Below, one piece after another: positions 47,650 to 59,480 of a stretch of 64,000 bases of DNA. The translations under genes were made by a program, and so were the position numbers. The notes below the pieces were generated by a model. The model did no database searches and was not told where the DNA came from. It was given only the letters and a program-made list of their open reading frames with translations. The stretch's first letter is position 1; each line of letters begins with the position of its first letter. Source of the DNA: Chinchilla lanigera (taxonomy: Eukaryota; Chordata; Mammalia; Rodentia; Chinchillidae); NCBI RefSeq assembly GCF_000276665.1, contig NW_004955429.1:4207213-4271212 (forward strand), read 5' to 3'.

Positions 47650-48870
47650 TATGCAGAAAAATGAACTTGGTTCTGGGAATTAAGATGGGCTGGGCGGAGC
47701 TGGGACAATGGTCAGGGAAGACAGCTGCTAAGTGGCACCCATCTGAGGCACAGATTTGAAGGAGTCCAGGAACAAAACCTTGAGGGTAGAGGAAGTCAAC
47801 TTTAGGAAGAGGAAAGGGACAGATGCAATGGCCCTTAGCAGGGAATGTGCTCAACACATTTGAGGAAAAGCAGAAACAGCCAGAGAAAAGTATGGTAGGC
47901 AGAATTAAAAGGTGGCTAGAGAAGTAAGGAAGAAGAAATACTGTAGAATCTGGCAGGCCATTGGGTGGACTTTGCCTTTTGCTCTGAGTAAGTGAGAAGG
48001 TTTTTTGAGCAGCAGTATAAGTATTCTTAAACTATATGTATTCTTTATACTTTAAAGAGTAAGTCCGTATCTGTTGCACTGAGAATTGAGTGAAGGAGTA
48101 AAGGTAGAAGCAGACAGATGTTTAGAAAGCTATTATAGTAACTTCACTGGGGGAATAGCCAGAATGGTTGCAGAAGGGTTGGTGGGCTTTGGGTTCCTTA
48201 TTTATCTGCGAGGTAAAAACAAAGGCAAAATCTAGATTTACTGATGAGTTTGACAGTGGTAGACATTGACAGGACTCTAACGTTTTTGGCTTGAACAAGA
48301 GTGTGAATTGAGTTGTCAATCACTGATTGCAGAAGAATGTGAAAAGATGAGGCTTGGAAGAAGAAAACAGGAGTTTGGTTTTGGACTATTTTTCCTCTTC
48401 AGCATCCAAGATGAAAAGGCTGTTGGCTCTACAAATAAGGAGTTCAGAGAAGAGGTTGAAGGTGAAGCTACTAGTTTAAAATTTGGCAGGAGGATTGCAA
48501 GTTCGAGGCCAACCTGGGCAACTTAGAGCCTGCCCCTACCCCAAATGTAAAAGGCTAGAGATGTAGCTCAGTGCTTTTAATCCCAAGTACTTCAGGTGGT
48601 GGGGAATATATAGATATTTAAAGTCATGATAAAGAATGGGTCACCCAAGAAGTGAAGGTAGATGGAGAAGAGTTCTAAGGACACCTCAATATTTGGAAAC
48701 TAGAAGAACAAGATAAAACTAGTATGAGAGTGTGAAAAGGAATGGCTAGGGAATCATGTCCTAGAAGCCATGTAAACAGGGGCTAATCAGCTGTTAGATA
48801 AAATTCCACCAGATTGACTACCAGATTGAGTAGGTTAGAAATTTTGGGTAACACTGAGAAAGGTTCAGAA
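47650..48870 (+). mobile_element. Old interspersed repeat (same family as 26195), interrupted
   Basis: Order of parts: ggtagaggaagtcaacttta, gacagatgcaatggccctta, tctggcaggccattgggtgg, gaaagctattatagtaactt, ggactctaacgtttttggct, ggagtttggttttggactat, agatggagaagagttctaag. A B1/ID-type fragment interrupts it at 48485-48600. Family not named with certainty. Confidence 0.55.
48485..48600 (+). mobile_element. B1 + ID fragment
   Basis: aggaggattgcaagttcgag, gccaacctgggcaacttaga, then aggctagagatgtagctcag. Confidence 0.75.
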
Positions 48871-48895
48871 GACCATGATGTATCAGCAACATCAG

Positions 48896-49266
48896 TGTCT
48901 TGGTTTCTTTTCTCTCATTGCTGAGACAAAATACCTGACACCCAGAATTAAGGATGGAAAGATTTATTTTGCTCACAGTTTGTGGGGGTTTCAGTCCATG
49001 CTCAGCTGGCTCCAAGGCAGAGTGGCACATGGCAGAGGGCAACAGTTCATGGTTGAGGAACACAGAAAAAACAAGAGGAAAAGGGAGGAATGGCAGCAAG
49101 CAGCCTCTTTCCTTCCCTTATGTTATAGGCAAACTATCTGCCCCAGGGCGGGTGTAGCACTCACATCCATAATTCCAGCACTGGACCATAAATCAATCAT
49201 AAATCTAGAAGCCTGGCCCATGACTACATGAGGATTTGGGGGGACACCCAGACATACACCATAACA
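48896..49266 (-). mobile_element. MaLR-like solo LTR with 5-bp target duplication
   Basis: Read on the minus strand it begins tgttatggtgtatgtctggg and ends accaagaca, like the LTR at 55037. atcag occurs directly on both sides (48891-48895 and 49267-49271), a perfect 5-bp target duplication. 371 bp, no internal region. Confidence 0.9.
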
Positions 49267-49589
49267 ATCAGCTAATCTAGACAATCACTCATAGGAAGCA
49301 GAGTGCAACATTGAAAATGACTCCTTGCCTAGCAGAAGTGTGCAATTCTAACTTTGCTTCCAGGGTGATGGAAGCCTAGTAAGGGAATGGGTCACTGGAA
49401 AGAAAATAAGAACCTCTGGGTTTCCCACTTACATTGAGCCGTTATGCTCTTTGGAGCCTTGAATTATGTATAAGATTGTTGATGGAAGTTGAACGACCCA
49501 TTTCTCTGTTCAAAAGTCAGAAACCTTTGAAAAGGCAAGCATAATAAAAAGCAATATAGAAGCTATAAGCACAGAATTTTAAATAGAGA

Positions 49590-49800
49590 TGTTTCTGGAT
49601 CAAATTCCAGTAGATTAGTTTTGGACACCAAGCTATTAAACCTTTCTAAATCTTAATTGTTCTCATCTGTAAAGTAAGACTAATCATGTGTCTCATGAGA
49701 TTTTTTGCATGAGCAATAAATTGAATAGCATAAGGAAGAGTCCTAGTGCTGTAACCATCCAAGCATGAGGTCAATAAATAACATCTATTATTATCATTAT
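49590..49800 (+). mobile_element. MIR element
   Basis: ggatcaaattccagtagatt, aacctttctaaatcttaatt, ctcatctgtaaagtaagact, tcaataaataacatctatta. Confidence 0.8.
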
Positions 49801-51226
49801 ATCTTATGTAGGTCTGAAGTGGAGGCTACTTGCTTTGATGTGGCAAAGATGAAGCTACTGTTGAAATGAACCTACTTGGAGAATAGCTTGGCCAGAGCTG
49901 CAGTTTTAATAAAAGTTTTGAAAGGCATTTATTATAGCTTGGACCTTGTAAGAGGCAGAGTAGGTCTCTAGGCCATATTTTCTTGATCTACTCCAAAATA
50001 AATTTCACTGGTTTCTCTTAAACTCTGCTCTTTGAACCAGACCGAAGCATGTAGAAGGTTAAGATAATACTGCACCCCTGGGAAATGAGGGCAAAAGAAT
50101 AACTTGCCCCCTCAGAATGCTGGCAGGCCAGCAGGTGTGTGTGAGGCACTGGATGGCTTTCAGTTCAGCCTCATCCTGTGTTTTTATCCTCACTCTCACA
50201 TATTGTCACTTTAGAGTTCTGTGTTTACAAGGATGCCAGTTTTATTCTCATTGGTTCACAAAACATACAGCAGAAGACAAATACCTGCAAAATCATTTTT
50301 TGACAGTGCAGTATGACTTCCTTTTTATTTTCATAGCAACTCAGACCAAACTGAAATATTTCTAGTAGAAACAGTCACATTCCTCACTCTTGAATAAAAT
50401 ATTTAGAAATTTAGCAAATGGGTTTGACAGCCTAGAACAATGTTCATTTGTAGCTATTATTAACTTCTTTTTCTTTTTAAATGCATGATTTGAGTCCTGA
50501 TTCTGTGATTTTTTTAAAAAAAGAAATCTATCTTGAAACTTTATACCTTGAGAGCACTTTAGCTAAGAGGTTCGTGGGGCACTGTGGGTTTTGGGTTTTT
50601 GTATTACAGTTCAGGTCATTCAGTTTATTAACAAAAAAAAAACAAGCAAAATAAGTATTTCCCAGAAGTCAAGTCATTTCCCTACAGGGAACATAAAATT
50701 TCATTCATCCCTGAATTTAAAATCTTCGTGGCCTAGTGAAAAATATCCAAGGAAATCCTGTTTCTTCACATGGACTCAAGGAAAGATTTGTTTGGGTATC
50801 TTGAATCCACAGCTGCTTTCTGCTTCCTGACCTTCACATGGGTGAGTCTGGTTCCTATGTTAGACACAAACAGATTCTAAACTTGCTTCATAATCATTGC
50901 CCCAAGTAGCCTTACCCTTATTACCATCTGGCTCTATCTTATAAATGAAAATGTTTCTAATAGGGACATTGTGAATCATTTATGCTGGCTTGAAAGGGTC
51001 ATTTCTGGCACAAATGTCAATTCTCAAATACTCAGCTAGGAGGTTTTATGCCTGACTTGGTTCTAACCTCTCTTTATTGTCATCATTATAGTAGAATTTC
51101 ACTTAACAAATTATCTGGGCATAAAAAATTGCCATGTTGGACTTGAAATAGGTTAAAATGTTTGGCACCACAGCAACAAACCTATCACCCAACAGACAAT
51201 CTTAGTATAATTAAAAACTGCATGAT
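49801..51226. other. Unannotated intron 3 sequence
   Basis: No exon or repeat recognised over 1.4 kb. Confidence 0.4.
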
Positions 51227-51384
51227 TAGCAGGACATGGCACATGCTTGTAATCCTAGTACACGGGAGGCTGAGGCAGGAGGTTCATTGTGAGTGTGAGA
51301 CCAGCCTGGGCTACAAAGTGATCTCAAGGCCAGTCTAAACTGCATAGCAAGACCCTGTCTCAAAAAGACAAAAAAAAAAAAAAT
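51227..51384 (+). mobile_element. B1-type SINE with internal duplication and target duplication
   Basis: aggacatggcacatgcttgt, aggctgaggcaggaggttca, twin arms agcctgggctacaaagtgat and ggccagtctaaactgcatag, A tail. tgcatgat flanks both ends (51219-51226 and 51385-51392). Confidence 0.95.
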
Positions 51385-51815
51385 TGCATGATGAATCAGT
51401 TCATAAACCTAATACAAAATACACATGTGGCCACATAGAGTGTCAAACTAAGAGAAACAGGAAGCACTCCAAGATTGTTCCACAGTGTTACCTTGCAGCA
51501 TTACACCCTCCTGTCTTAGCCAAGCCAGCTTTGAACCAACAAGGGGAACTAACGCTAGGCCTATCTGTGTTTCACCAGTTACTCCACTAGCATCTCTGCT
51601 TGGAAAACTGGGCAGCCATAGAAAAGTTAGTGTTTTCTCCATAAAAAGAATTTCAATGGCAATTGGGGTTAGAATTCTTTCAAGCCATATTTGACATCCT
51701 TCAAATCTTATTTAATGAAAAGAATGCATCATAGCCAATTTCAAAACATTACAAATGGAGTTTTCATTATTTTTATAACTATATGTAGCTTTTAATTTAG
51801 AAAAGGGAAGCCTTA

Positions 51816-51951
51816 ACCTGGGCATGGTGACACACACCTATCATCGGGAGACTGAGGCAGGAGGATCCCCGTGAGTTTGAGGCCAGCCTGGGCCTGGGCT
51901 ATATAGTGCAGGCCAGCCTGACATCCATAGCAAGACCCTCTCTCAAAAAAA
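51816..51951 (+). mobile_element. B1-type SINE with internal duplication
   Basis: acctgggcatggtgacacac, gaggcaggaggatccccgtg, ggccagcctgggcctgggct and gcaggccagcctgacatcca, ending in ctctctcaaaaaaac. Confidence 0.93.
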
Positions 51952-52437
51952 CAGGGAGGGGACCTTGAGGGTGGCCAGGCCAGCAATGCAACTGGCGGGG
52001 AGTGGGGATCAAGGGGGAAGCGACACAGAGCAAGCAAGTGCACTACAGAGGGTGAAAGAGCTTCAGGGGGGAAAAAAAAAAGAAGCAGGGATGGGGCTTC
52101 AGAAGGTTTTGAGTGGAAAAGGGACACGTTTTCATTTCTGGTTTCAAAGCATTGCTCAGGATTCTATGTTTATGATACAATGGAGGAGCAAGAGCAGAAC
52201 CACACAGACTGAAGAAGAGCTTTCTGCAACCACCCCAAGGGAGAACTGATGGACCCAGACAGACAGAAGCAGTGGGGATATGGAGAAGTTCAGATTCTGA
52301 ACACATTTTGAGGTAGAACCAAGAAGATTGGATGGACAGTGAAAAAGAATGAAAGGTCTTAAGGATGACTTAAAATTTGGGGGCAAACACACAGATTAGG
52401 AGAAAATATTTGCAAATTGTCTATCTGAGAAAGGTCA

Positions 52438-52853
52438 TGTCAGAGATTGTGACTAGATGCCCCCTCCCCCTCAAGCCTCATGTGGTCATGAGGTGGCTGA
52501 ATCTAGAGTGTGTGACTCATTCATGGCTCAATGCTAGATTTAAGGGTGCTAAGATTAAGGGTGAGTGATTACTCAATTAGTCCACTGATTAAATTAGCAC
52601 TGTCCTAAACCCAGTAGCCTGGATACAACATAACCAACAGAAAGAGGCTTATCTTGTCTCTCGCTTGCTTTGCTGTCTTCTGCCCACCATGGACTGTTTC
52701 TCCTCTGCAATGCTGTCTGCCAATCCACCGTGCCTTGGAGCCAGCTGATTATGGACTGCAACCTCTACAAACTGTGAGACAAATAAACCTTTTCCCCTTT
52801 AACTTTGGGTGTTGGGTTTTTGTCTCAGCAACAAGAGAAAAGTAACTAAAATA
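52438..52853 (+). mobile_element. MaLR-like solo LTR with 5-bp target duplication
   Basis: Starts tgtcagagattgtgactaga, carries aagcctcatgtggtcatgag, ccttggagccagctgattat and aataaac, and ends aagtaactaaaat. ggtca flanks it (52433-52437 and 52854-52858). Same family as 55037. Confidence 0.88.
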
Positions 52854-52929
52854 GGTCAAGTATCTAGATACATAGCATTCTTACAACCCATTAATAGGAA
52901 GAGAAATAATCCAGTTTTTAAAAGTTAGA

Positions 52930-53760
52930 GGATTTGAGCAGGCATGCTAGTAAAATGATGTATGAATGGGAAATGAGAACATGAGAAGATTCTCAACATC
53001 ATTAGTAATCACAATGCAAATCAGAATCACAAGGAGACACTACTTATATTCATCAGAATACCTATGATCAAGAAGTTGAATAGTAATAATCATTGATGAG
53101 GCAGTGAAAAAGTTAGAACCCTCAATAACACTGCTGATGGGAACATAAAATGGTCCTCTCCCCTTGAAAAACTCTGGCAGTTTCTCATAAAGTAGACCTA
53201 CACTTATGGTTTCATATGACCCACAAGCCTAATCATAGGTATCAATCCAAGTGAAGTGAAAATATCTTTTTAAACCAAGTCTAGAATCCAAATGCTCATA
53301 GTAACTTTATTTGTAATAACTCAAGCTGGAAACCTTCCGAACATCCGTGAATTGGTGAAAGGATAAACAGTATGGCTCACCCATGAGTGTGGTACTGCTC
53401 AGCATTACATAGGAGTGAACTATGTGCAAGCACATGGAGGAGTCTCAAATGCATGGTGCTAAGTAGAAGAGCCAGACTTGAAAAGCTCTATGCTGGAAGA
53501 GGAAATACAGGAGGAATAAAACTGTCATAGTTGAAAGGCAGAACAGTGCCTGCCAGTGGTAATAAGTAGAGAAGTAGGAAATAATTAAAATTGGCACAAG
53601 AGAGTTTTTTGGGGGGTGATGGAATAATCGTATGTCATGATTGTAGTGATGGAGGCATGACTTTATGTATTAGTCACACTTCATTGCATTATAGCCCAAA
53701 ATTGGTATATTTCAATTCTACCTCAAAAGAGCTGATTTTTTAAAAAGTCAAATATGAATA
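52930..53760 (+). mobile_element. L1 3'-region relic
   Basis: Sense L1M-type text: tctcaacatcattagtaatc, acaatgcaaatcagaatcac, acactgctgatgggaacata, gtaactttatttgtaataac, gaattggtgaaaggataaac, tgccagtggtaataagtaga. Decayed. Confidence 0.85.
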
Positions 53761-53824
53761 TTAGTGTGTTTTTATTTTATTTAAAGGTATATTATGGTTG
53801 GAATTTGATATAGGAATATACATA

Positions 53825-53985
53825 TGTGCCAGGTAGTGACACACACCTGTAATTCCAGCACTCGGGAGGCTGTGGTAGGTGGATCTCAAGTTTAAGGCCA
53901 GCCTGAGCTACATAGTGACCCCAAGGCCAGCCTGAACCACATATTGAGACCTTGTATTAAAGAAAAGAAAGAAAAAATAAAAGAG
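53825..53985 (+). mobile_element. B1-type SINE with internal duplication
   Basis: tgccaggtagtgacacacac, gtaattccagcactcgggag, twin arms ggccagcctgagctacatag and aggccagcctgaaccacata, A/G-rich tail. Confidence 0.93.
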
Positions 53986-54006
53986 ACAGGTGTACAGTGC
54001 TTAAAC

Positions 54007-54231
54007 CAGTGGCACTTGCAGTGGGCATGTAGAGCCCTCTGTCAGCACGCTAATTAAGTCACTCACCGCAGCTTCTCTCTGTCACCATCTCAGCAGGCAG
54101 CATCTGGTAACAGCACACAGCAGCCATGCAGGTGCTTGCAAAGGAGTAGTGGAGTCAGGCAGCGACCTCATGACTCCCAATCCCTCATGAGTACTTTGGG
54201 TCCTCGGTCTCTAAAAGGTTCACCATCACTA
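54007..54231. mobile_element. hAT-like non-autonomous element (URR1-like) with perfect 8-bp target duplication
   Basis: Begins cagtggcacttgcagtgggc and ends ctaaaaggttcaccatcact followed by a. The complement of the right end (tagtgatggtgaacctttta) matches the left end of the element at 11506. gcttaaac occurs at 53999-54006 and again at 54232-54239: a perfect 8-bp target duplication, the hAT hallmark. 225 bp, no ORF. Confidence 0.88.
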
Positions 54232-54271
54232 GCTTAAACGATCTTAAAATAAATTGCCTAACACTCTAGGC

Positions 54272-54460
54272 CAGTGGTGCAAATCTTGTAGAGAAGAATG
54301 CCCAAATTGCAACCCAGAATCCACTTATTTATTTCAAAGCACCAGCACTGCAATTAAACCTGCATGCTGAAGTTTTAGTTTAGAAAAAAATTCATACATT
54401 AACATCTCTTGTCTTAAAAGGAAACCAAATATCACACGTGCCATTGTTTTGCCAGCCCTG
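54272..54460. mobile_element. hAT-like non-autonomous element (URR1-like), second copy
   Basis: Begins cagtggtgcaaatc and ends gttttgccagccctg, imperfect inverted repeats. Flanks ctctaggc (54264-54271) and ccctaagc (54461-54468) are a decayed 8-bp duplication (6/8) with a CTAG-like core. The internal aatgcccaaattgcaaccca and ccacttatttatttcaaagc are typical of URR1-type elements. Confidence 0.82.
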
Positions 54461-54468
54461 CCCTAAGC

Positions 54469-55036
54469 CTTGTGTCTCCATAGCTGTAAAATGGGACCAC
54501 ACTTCCCGACTATGTGATTTTTTTTAATCTGAAGTTATGTATAATAACAATTCTTGTAAGTTTATTTTGATTTTAATAGCCATTTCCACTTTAATGGAGT
54601 CCAAAGGTGGTTTTTATTTTCTAAAGTATACTGTTGCAGTGAAATAAGTGGACTTGAATTATTTTCTAGGCTTATATTTTGTATACTGTATTAGATTTTA
54701 TTAAATCTTGATGGATCTATAACCATACATTCCTGAAGGGAGAAAAATGTTTGCTGTCATAGAGACTGCCATAAATTCTGGATTTTTAGCTCCTTCATAC
54801 TCAACTAATATTAGTGACAGTTTCAGTGAGACCAAATGCCATATTTTCTGTACACTAAGTTACTCTGCCACTAGCCTTTTGAGGTAGAAATCATTATCTC
54901 CATTACACAAAATGAACTAAAAATTTATGTATTCTTTATATGTTATTGACCATGACTACTTTGTGGTCACCCAAATTATAAAATGAAAATCAAGCCTTAG
55001 GTTTTCTGGCTTTAAATGCATTGTTCTTTCTTTATC
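54469..55036. other. Unannotated intron 3 sequence
   Basis: 54836-54930 resembles a faint antisense MIR; not strong enough to call. Otherwise nothing seen. Confidence 0.35.
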
Positions 55037-55484
55037 TGTTATGGTTTGTGTCTAGATATCCCCCCAAAGCCTCATGAGGTCATAGAGTTTTTTCTTTGGA
55101 GGTGGCTGAATCTAGAGGTGTGGTTGGTTTGTAGTGAAATGCTGGGATTAAGGGTGCTGGGATTAATGTGGGTGATTGCTGGATCAGCCCACTATTTGGA
55201 TTGGTACCACCCTAATCCCAATAGACTGGATACAATATAAGGGACAGAAAGAGGCTTGTGTCTGTCTGTCTGTCTCCCTACCTTCCTCCTTCCCTGCTTC
55301 CCCCACCCCTGCTTTTGCTATCTTCTGCCCACCATGAGCTGCTGTTCTCTGTGAAGCCACCCTGCCTTGGAGCGAGCTGATTATGGACTGAAACCTCTAC
55401 AAAATGTGAGCTAAACAAACCTTTCCTCCTTTAACTTTGGGTGTTATGTATTTTGTAGCAGCAACAACGAAAGTAACTAAGACG
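55037..55484 (+). mobile_element. MaLR-like solo LTR
   Basis: Starts tgttatggtttgtgtctaga, then aagcctcatgaggtcataga, a TCTG/CT-rich tract, tgctatcttctgcccaccat, ccttggagcgagctgattat and aagtaactaagacg. Flanks ttatc and tcatc fit a 5-bp duplication with one change. Confidence 0.85.
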
Positions 55485-56020
55485 TCATCCAAAGCCACCT
55501 TCTTCCTCTAGTCCTTAAAACAGATACACACTGTCAAGATGTGACTCTCTTTATTTGTTGAATCCTTGGCTTCTACTATCACTGAGCTTAGTATGTAAGT
55601 GTAGGTATGTATTTCATTAGTTAAATCTGCATAGAAACTCAGCAATGTAACGAAGGTCTGCCAGGGTCACTAAGGAAGTGTGCTGCTAAAGTGACAATTG
55701 ACTGGCTGATTTCATTAACGTACTAAAGGCTTCACGGACTTGGAGTAGGAACTGATGTGAAACAAAGTGTGTTTTTCAATACAGAAGATAAAATATGGAA
55801 GAAATCTTGAATTCTAAATCTAGCACCAGGTGTAGCATATTAGTCTTTCAGTGTTCAAAGAAAGGGACTTTTTCTACCCTAAACAAAGCTATGAAAATTA
55901 AGAGGAAATGTATTCTGTGACAATGGGTAATGAATAGTTTTATAATAAAAAGATAACTGTGTTCCAGATGCCTACTAAAACTGCATTATCTCTTTCTAAT
56001 CTTTGAGGTGGATTCTGGTT
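55485..56020. other. Unannotated intron 3 sequence
   Basis: No feature recognised. Confidence 0.4.
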
Positions 56021-56098
56021 TTTTTTGGTGCTGTGGATTGAGCCCAGGGAATTGCGCATGCTTAGCAGGAGCTCTACCCCTGAGCTACATCCCAGGAA
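56021..56098 (-). mobile_element. ID-like SINE
   Basis: T tail, ggtgctgtggattgagccca, gcgcatgcttagcaggagct, cctgagctacatcccagg. Confidence 0.85.
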
Positions 56099-56299
56099 GG
56101 TAGATACTCTTCTTCCCACTTATCATTTGTTGTAACTGCGGCTCAGAAAAGATGGGTGCCTTGTTCAAGGTTGACCATCCCAGGATGGGAACTGATACTT
56201 AAAACAACTGCCCTCATCTCTGCATACTCACCCCAACCAGGATCTTCAGGGGGTTTTGCTGAAGCAACTGGAATAAAAGATCCTATTTGGAGAAGGAGT

Positions 56300-56646
56300 A
56301 TGATGGTTAACATGACTGGTGTGGTGGTGATTGTGTCAACTTGGCCACTAGGGGATTGGTGGTTCACACTTCTGGGTGTGTCTGGGTAGGTTATGGAGGT
56401 GTGATCTTGGGTATCGTATCCGGTCCTCTGCTTCCTTTCTGTGATGCTGTTTCACTGCTGTACTTTGCTGATTCCAGGAACTAAGCACCTTTGCTCTGCC
56501 ACACCTTTGCACCATAATGCTCTTTCCTCAGAGCCAACTAACCATGTATTGAATTCCCTGAAACTATGGGTTAAATGAAAACTTTCCTCCTTCAAGTTGT
56601 GGGTGTTGGGTATTGTGTTCCAGAAACGGGAAAGCTACTGTGAGAA
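56300..56646 (+). mobile_element. LTR-like repeat related to the copy at 9489
   Basis: gtgattgtgtcaacttggcc near the 5' end, ccttcaagttgtgggtgttg and gggtattgtgttccagaaac near the 3' end. Same general layout as the MaLR-like LTRs, more diverged. Confidence 0.55.
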
Positions 56647-56877
56647 GTTAACTCCAAATACTCATTCTCTGCTTCCGTATTGGATCTCAGTTACCAAGGC
56701 CAAAGAGGCAGTAGGTCTCTGGCATCTAAGGAGGTGCACAGGAGTCCATGGAAGATTCTAGTGCTCAGTCCCTCAAGCCCTGGCTATGCCAGCTGTTTTC
56801 TGGAGAAAAAACATTCTGGTGCTTGATGATATACTTCTTGCTGCCTGAGACTGTGAAAACATGAAAGTATGTAAAAA

Positions 56878-56968
56878 TAGGCTGGGGATATAGCTCAGTG
56901 GCATAAGCACCTGCCTGGCAGTTGAAGGTCCTGAGTTTGAGTCCCAGTCCAAAAAAAAAAAAAAAAGA
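56878..56968 (+). mobile_element. ID-like SINE
   Basis: aggctggggatatagctcag, cacctgcctggcagttgaag, ctgagtttgagtcccagtcc and an A tail. Confidence 0.92.
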
Positions 56969-57089
56969 AATTGGAAATCAATGGCAAAAAACCCCACAAG
57001 AACTTCATAAAACACACTGAAATTAAATAACACCCTCCAGAATAACCAATGAGTCACAGATAAAATTAAAGAAGAAATTAAACAGTTTT

Positions 57090-57260
57090 GCCGGGCATGG
57101 TGGCACACGCTTGCAATCCCAGCACTGGGGAGGCTGAANNNNNNNNNNNNNNNNNNNNNNNNNNNNNNNNNNNNNNNNNNNNNNNNNNNNNNNNNNNNNN
57201 NNNNNNNNNNNNNNNNNNNNNNNNNNNNNNNNNNNNNNAAAAAAAAAAAAGAAAAAAAGA
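57090..57260 (+). mobile_element. B1-type SINE interrupted by the assembly gap
   Basis: gccgggcatggtggcacacg, caatcccagcactggggagg, then 100 N, then an A-rich tail. Confidence 0.85.
57139..57238. other. Assembly gap (100 N)
   Basis: Exactly 100 N, a typical placeholder for unknown length. It lies inside a B1-type SINE whose left arm precedes it and whose A-rich tail follows, so high-copy repeat sequence probably broke the assembly. Confidence 1.
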
Positions 57261-58240
57261 AATTATGTAAAAATAATTAAAGTACAGTATGACAGTACAG
57301 TTCTTTTTAAAAGGCTAAGAACATATTCAGGTAAATGCAGTTAAACAAAAATCTATCAGGCTCTTCCGTGTTGCAGTGGTGAGACTAGAGGGCATGATGC
57401 AGCTCTGGGCTTCAGAGAATTTTGCTGTGAACCTAGCAATACTTGGTGAAAGTACGATAAAAGGCCCCATTCAACATTCATTTTAAATGTCTTGGATCCT
57501 ATCCTAGAAAGCAATGCTGCCCTCAAGGAAAATTTTCCCACATTTAATGTTCCAAACACTTGATTGCTAGAAAACTCTATAAAGAAATTTTACTGAAAAA
57601 TCAAACTCTTAGGACAAAGGTCATGACATTTGGGTGCCTGGCTCCAGAATGAAATAATCTTTTATTCTGAGTTCTCTATTTGTACTGGGTTAGAATACTT
57701 TACTTTGAAATGAATTGGTTATAGTTTTAAAATATAAAAGGACATAAGAAAAAAACCATTTCAAAATTTTTTTATTGTTAGACATTAATTTTAAAAGAAT
57801 CTGATTCTTTTAGTATTACTGGTAAAGCAATCCAGAATACTCAGAACTCAAGTGAAGGGTAACAATTCTAAAAATCATTATATTGCATTTCAATAGAAAT
57901 GATTTCTTTTGAGGAACTGGCCTTCAAATGACTTAAGATAGATAATTTCATCCCACAGAAATAATACATACAGGTCTCTATGTAATACATACATACTCTA
58001 TCTCAGTCCCCATTTCCTGAGTAATATTTCATTTTTATACTTATCTACACCATCCCACTTTTCTGTAATGTGTTCACATGACTTTTATATTCAAGGAAAT
58101 AAAACAGAAGCTACTTTACATCCTCTGTGGATACAAGTATCTACCTATATCCCAAACTACTGGCAAAACCAAGAAGAGGGCTAAGGCCTCTGACATCTCC
58201 ATTTGTGTTCGTCTATGGCTCCATGCCTTTCAAACCCAGA
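57261..58240. other. Unannotated intron 3 sequence
   Basis: No exon or repeat recognised. Confidence 0.4.
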
Positions 58241-58715
58241 GCCTGTCATCTCAGGAGTAAGTGGCTCACAGGCCTCCAAGGAGCTCTCAGTGTTGCAGAA
58301 TTCAAAAGATTGAGAGACCACGGGAGAAACAGGAGGATTTATTTGGTTTTAGGTGAACACCAGCTCAGAGCACTTTTTTCCAAAGGACTGAGCCCCAAAC
58401 AAAGGAAGGGCACCAGTTTTATACATGTTGCTGAGGGGATTGGTCTCGTGGCATGTAACTGAGAGGTAGGCAAACAAAACAAAGGCAGTTTGTGAAGCTG
58501 TAGACAGTGACCATGGTCAGATATAACATGGTTTGGGGAACAGGAGGTTATGAAACTTTACTTACAAAGTTACTGCTTTTATCCATATCAGAACAAAGAA
58601 CAACTACAGAGAGGGGGAAATTTTGGAAACTCAACTGTTTCTTTTCAAGTCCCTCTTCATCTGTACTCCTGAGGAAAATCTACATGTGGGTTTCGCGGCC
58701 ACAGTTGTTCATGTG
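58241..58715. mobile_element. Possible LTR of an endogenous retrovirus
   Basis: cacgggagaaacaggaggat, then ttatttggttttaggtgaac, ccaaaggactgagccccaaa and gggcaccagttttatacatg resemble the U3/R text of antisense ERV LTRs. A 111-codon open frame overlaps but has no viral motif. Tentative. Confidence 0.35.
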
Positions 58716-59480
58716 AAATGAGTTCTTGTAGTAATTTCTTTTTATTTCCTTGATAGATGAAAATGTTCCAGTTAACTGCCCCTTAGCAGAAATGCTGAGA
58801 ACATTAAACAATTACAAACAGTGTTTTGTATTCACTTCTGTAGGATCTATATCCTGCCTAGGTATCAAGGAAAATATTGTGTTTGTTTTTAAGACACATT
58901 CATTCATTCATACAAATCATTTCCAGATATCAGTATACCTCATTTGTGTCTAGGAATTTATGTGTATATGTGTTATGTAAGAGTCAAATTATATCATGCT
59001 TCTGTAATTCTTAGTGTTTCTTTATATTCAGTATGTCAGGGTCCTCATAAGATGGACAGACATGCCCTCTCCCACATTCAGAGAATACTCAGCAGCAACA
59101 GGGTAATCTGAACCACAGTAAGGCATTTGCACAAAGAATGGGAGCAGATAGGGGTCAAGGGAGGTTTCACAGCTGAGTCCTAACAGCACTGAAGAAGGCA
59201 TGATAGAATCTGCCATGCAGCCAAGAGAAGATGGGGAATTGCAAAACAACATCCCCAGCTGCATACATCTCCAGGGACAGGAGGAAGCAGAGTTTGGAAT
59301 GGACTGAGCACTCCATGCATGGACAGTGAGAGGAAGCAGACGGGCAGAGAGGTGCCTGGGATGCTGAGAGGGGGTGTCCCTGATACTCTGGGTGCAAAGC
59401 ATGGGAAGCTATAGGAGGATATTAAGTGAGGAATTGGTAGAATCTATTGGTATCTTAGAAAGTCATTTTGAGGCAGAAGA

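Noticed and set aside
58127..58462. 111-codon + strand open frame
   Set aside because: Lies over a possible LTR and shows no gag, pol or env motif.
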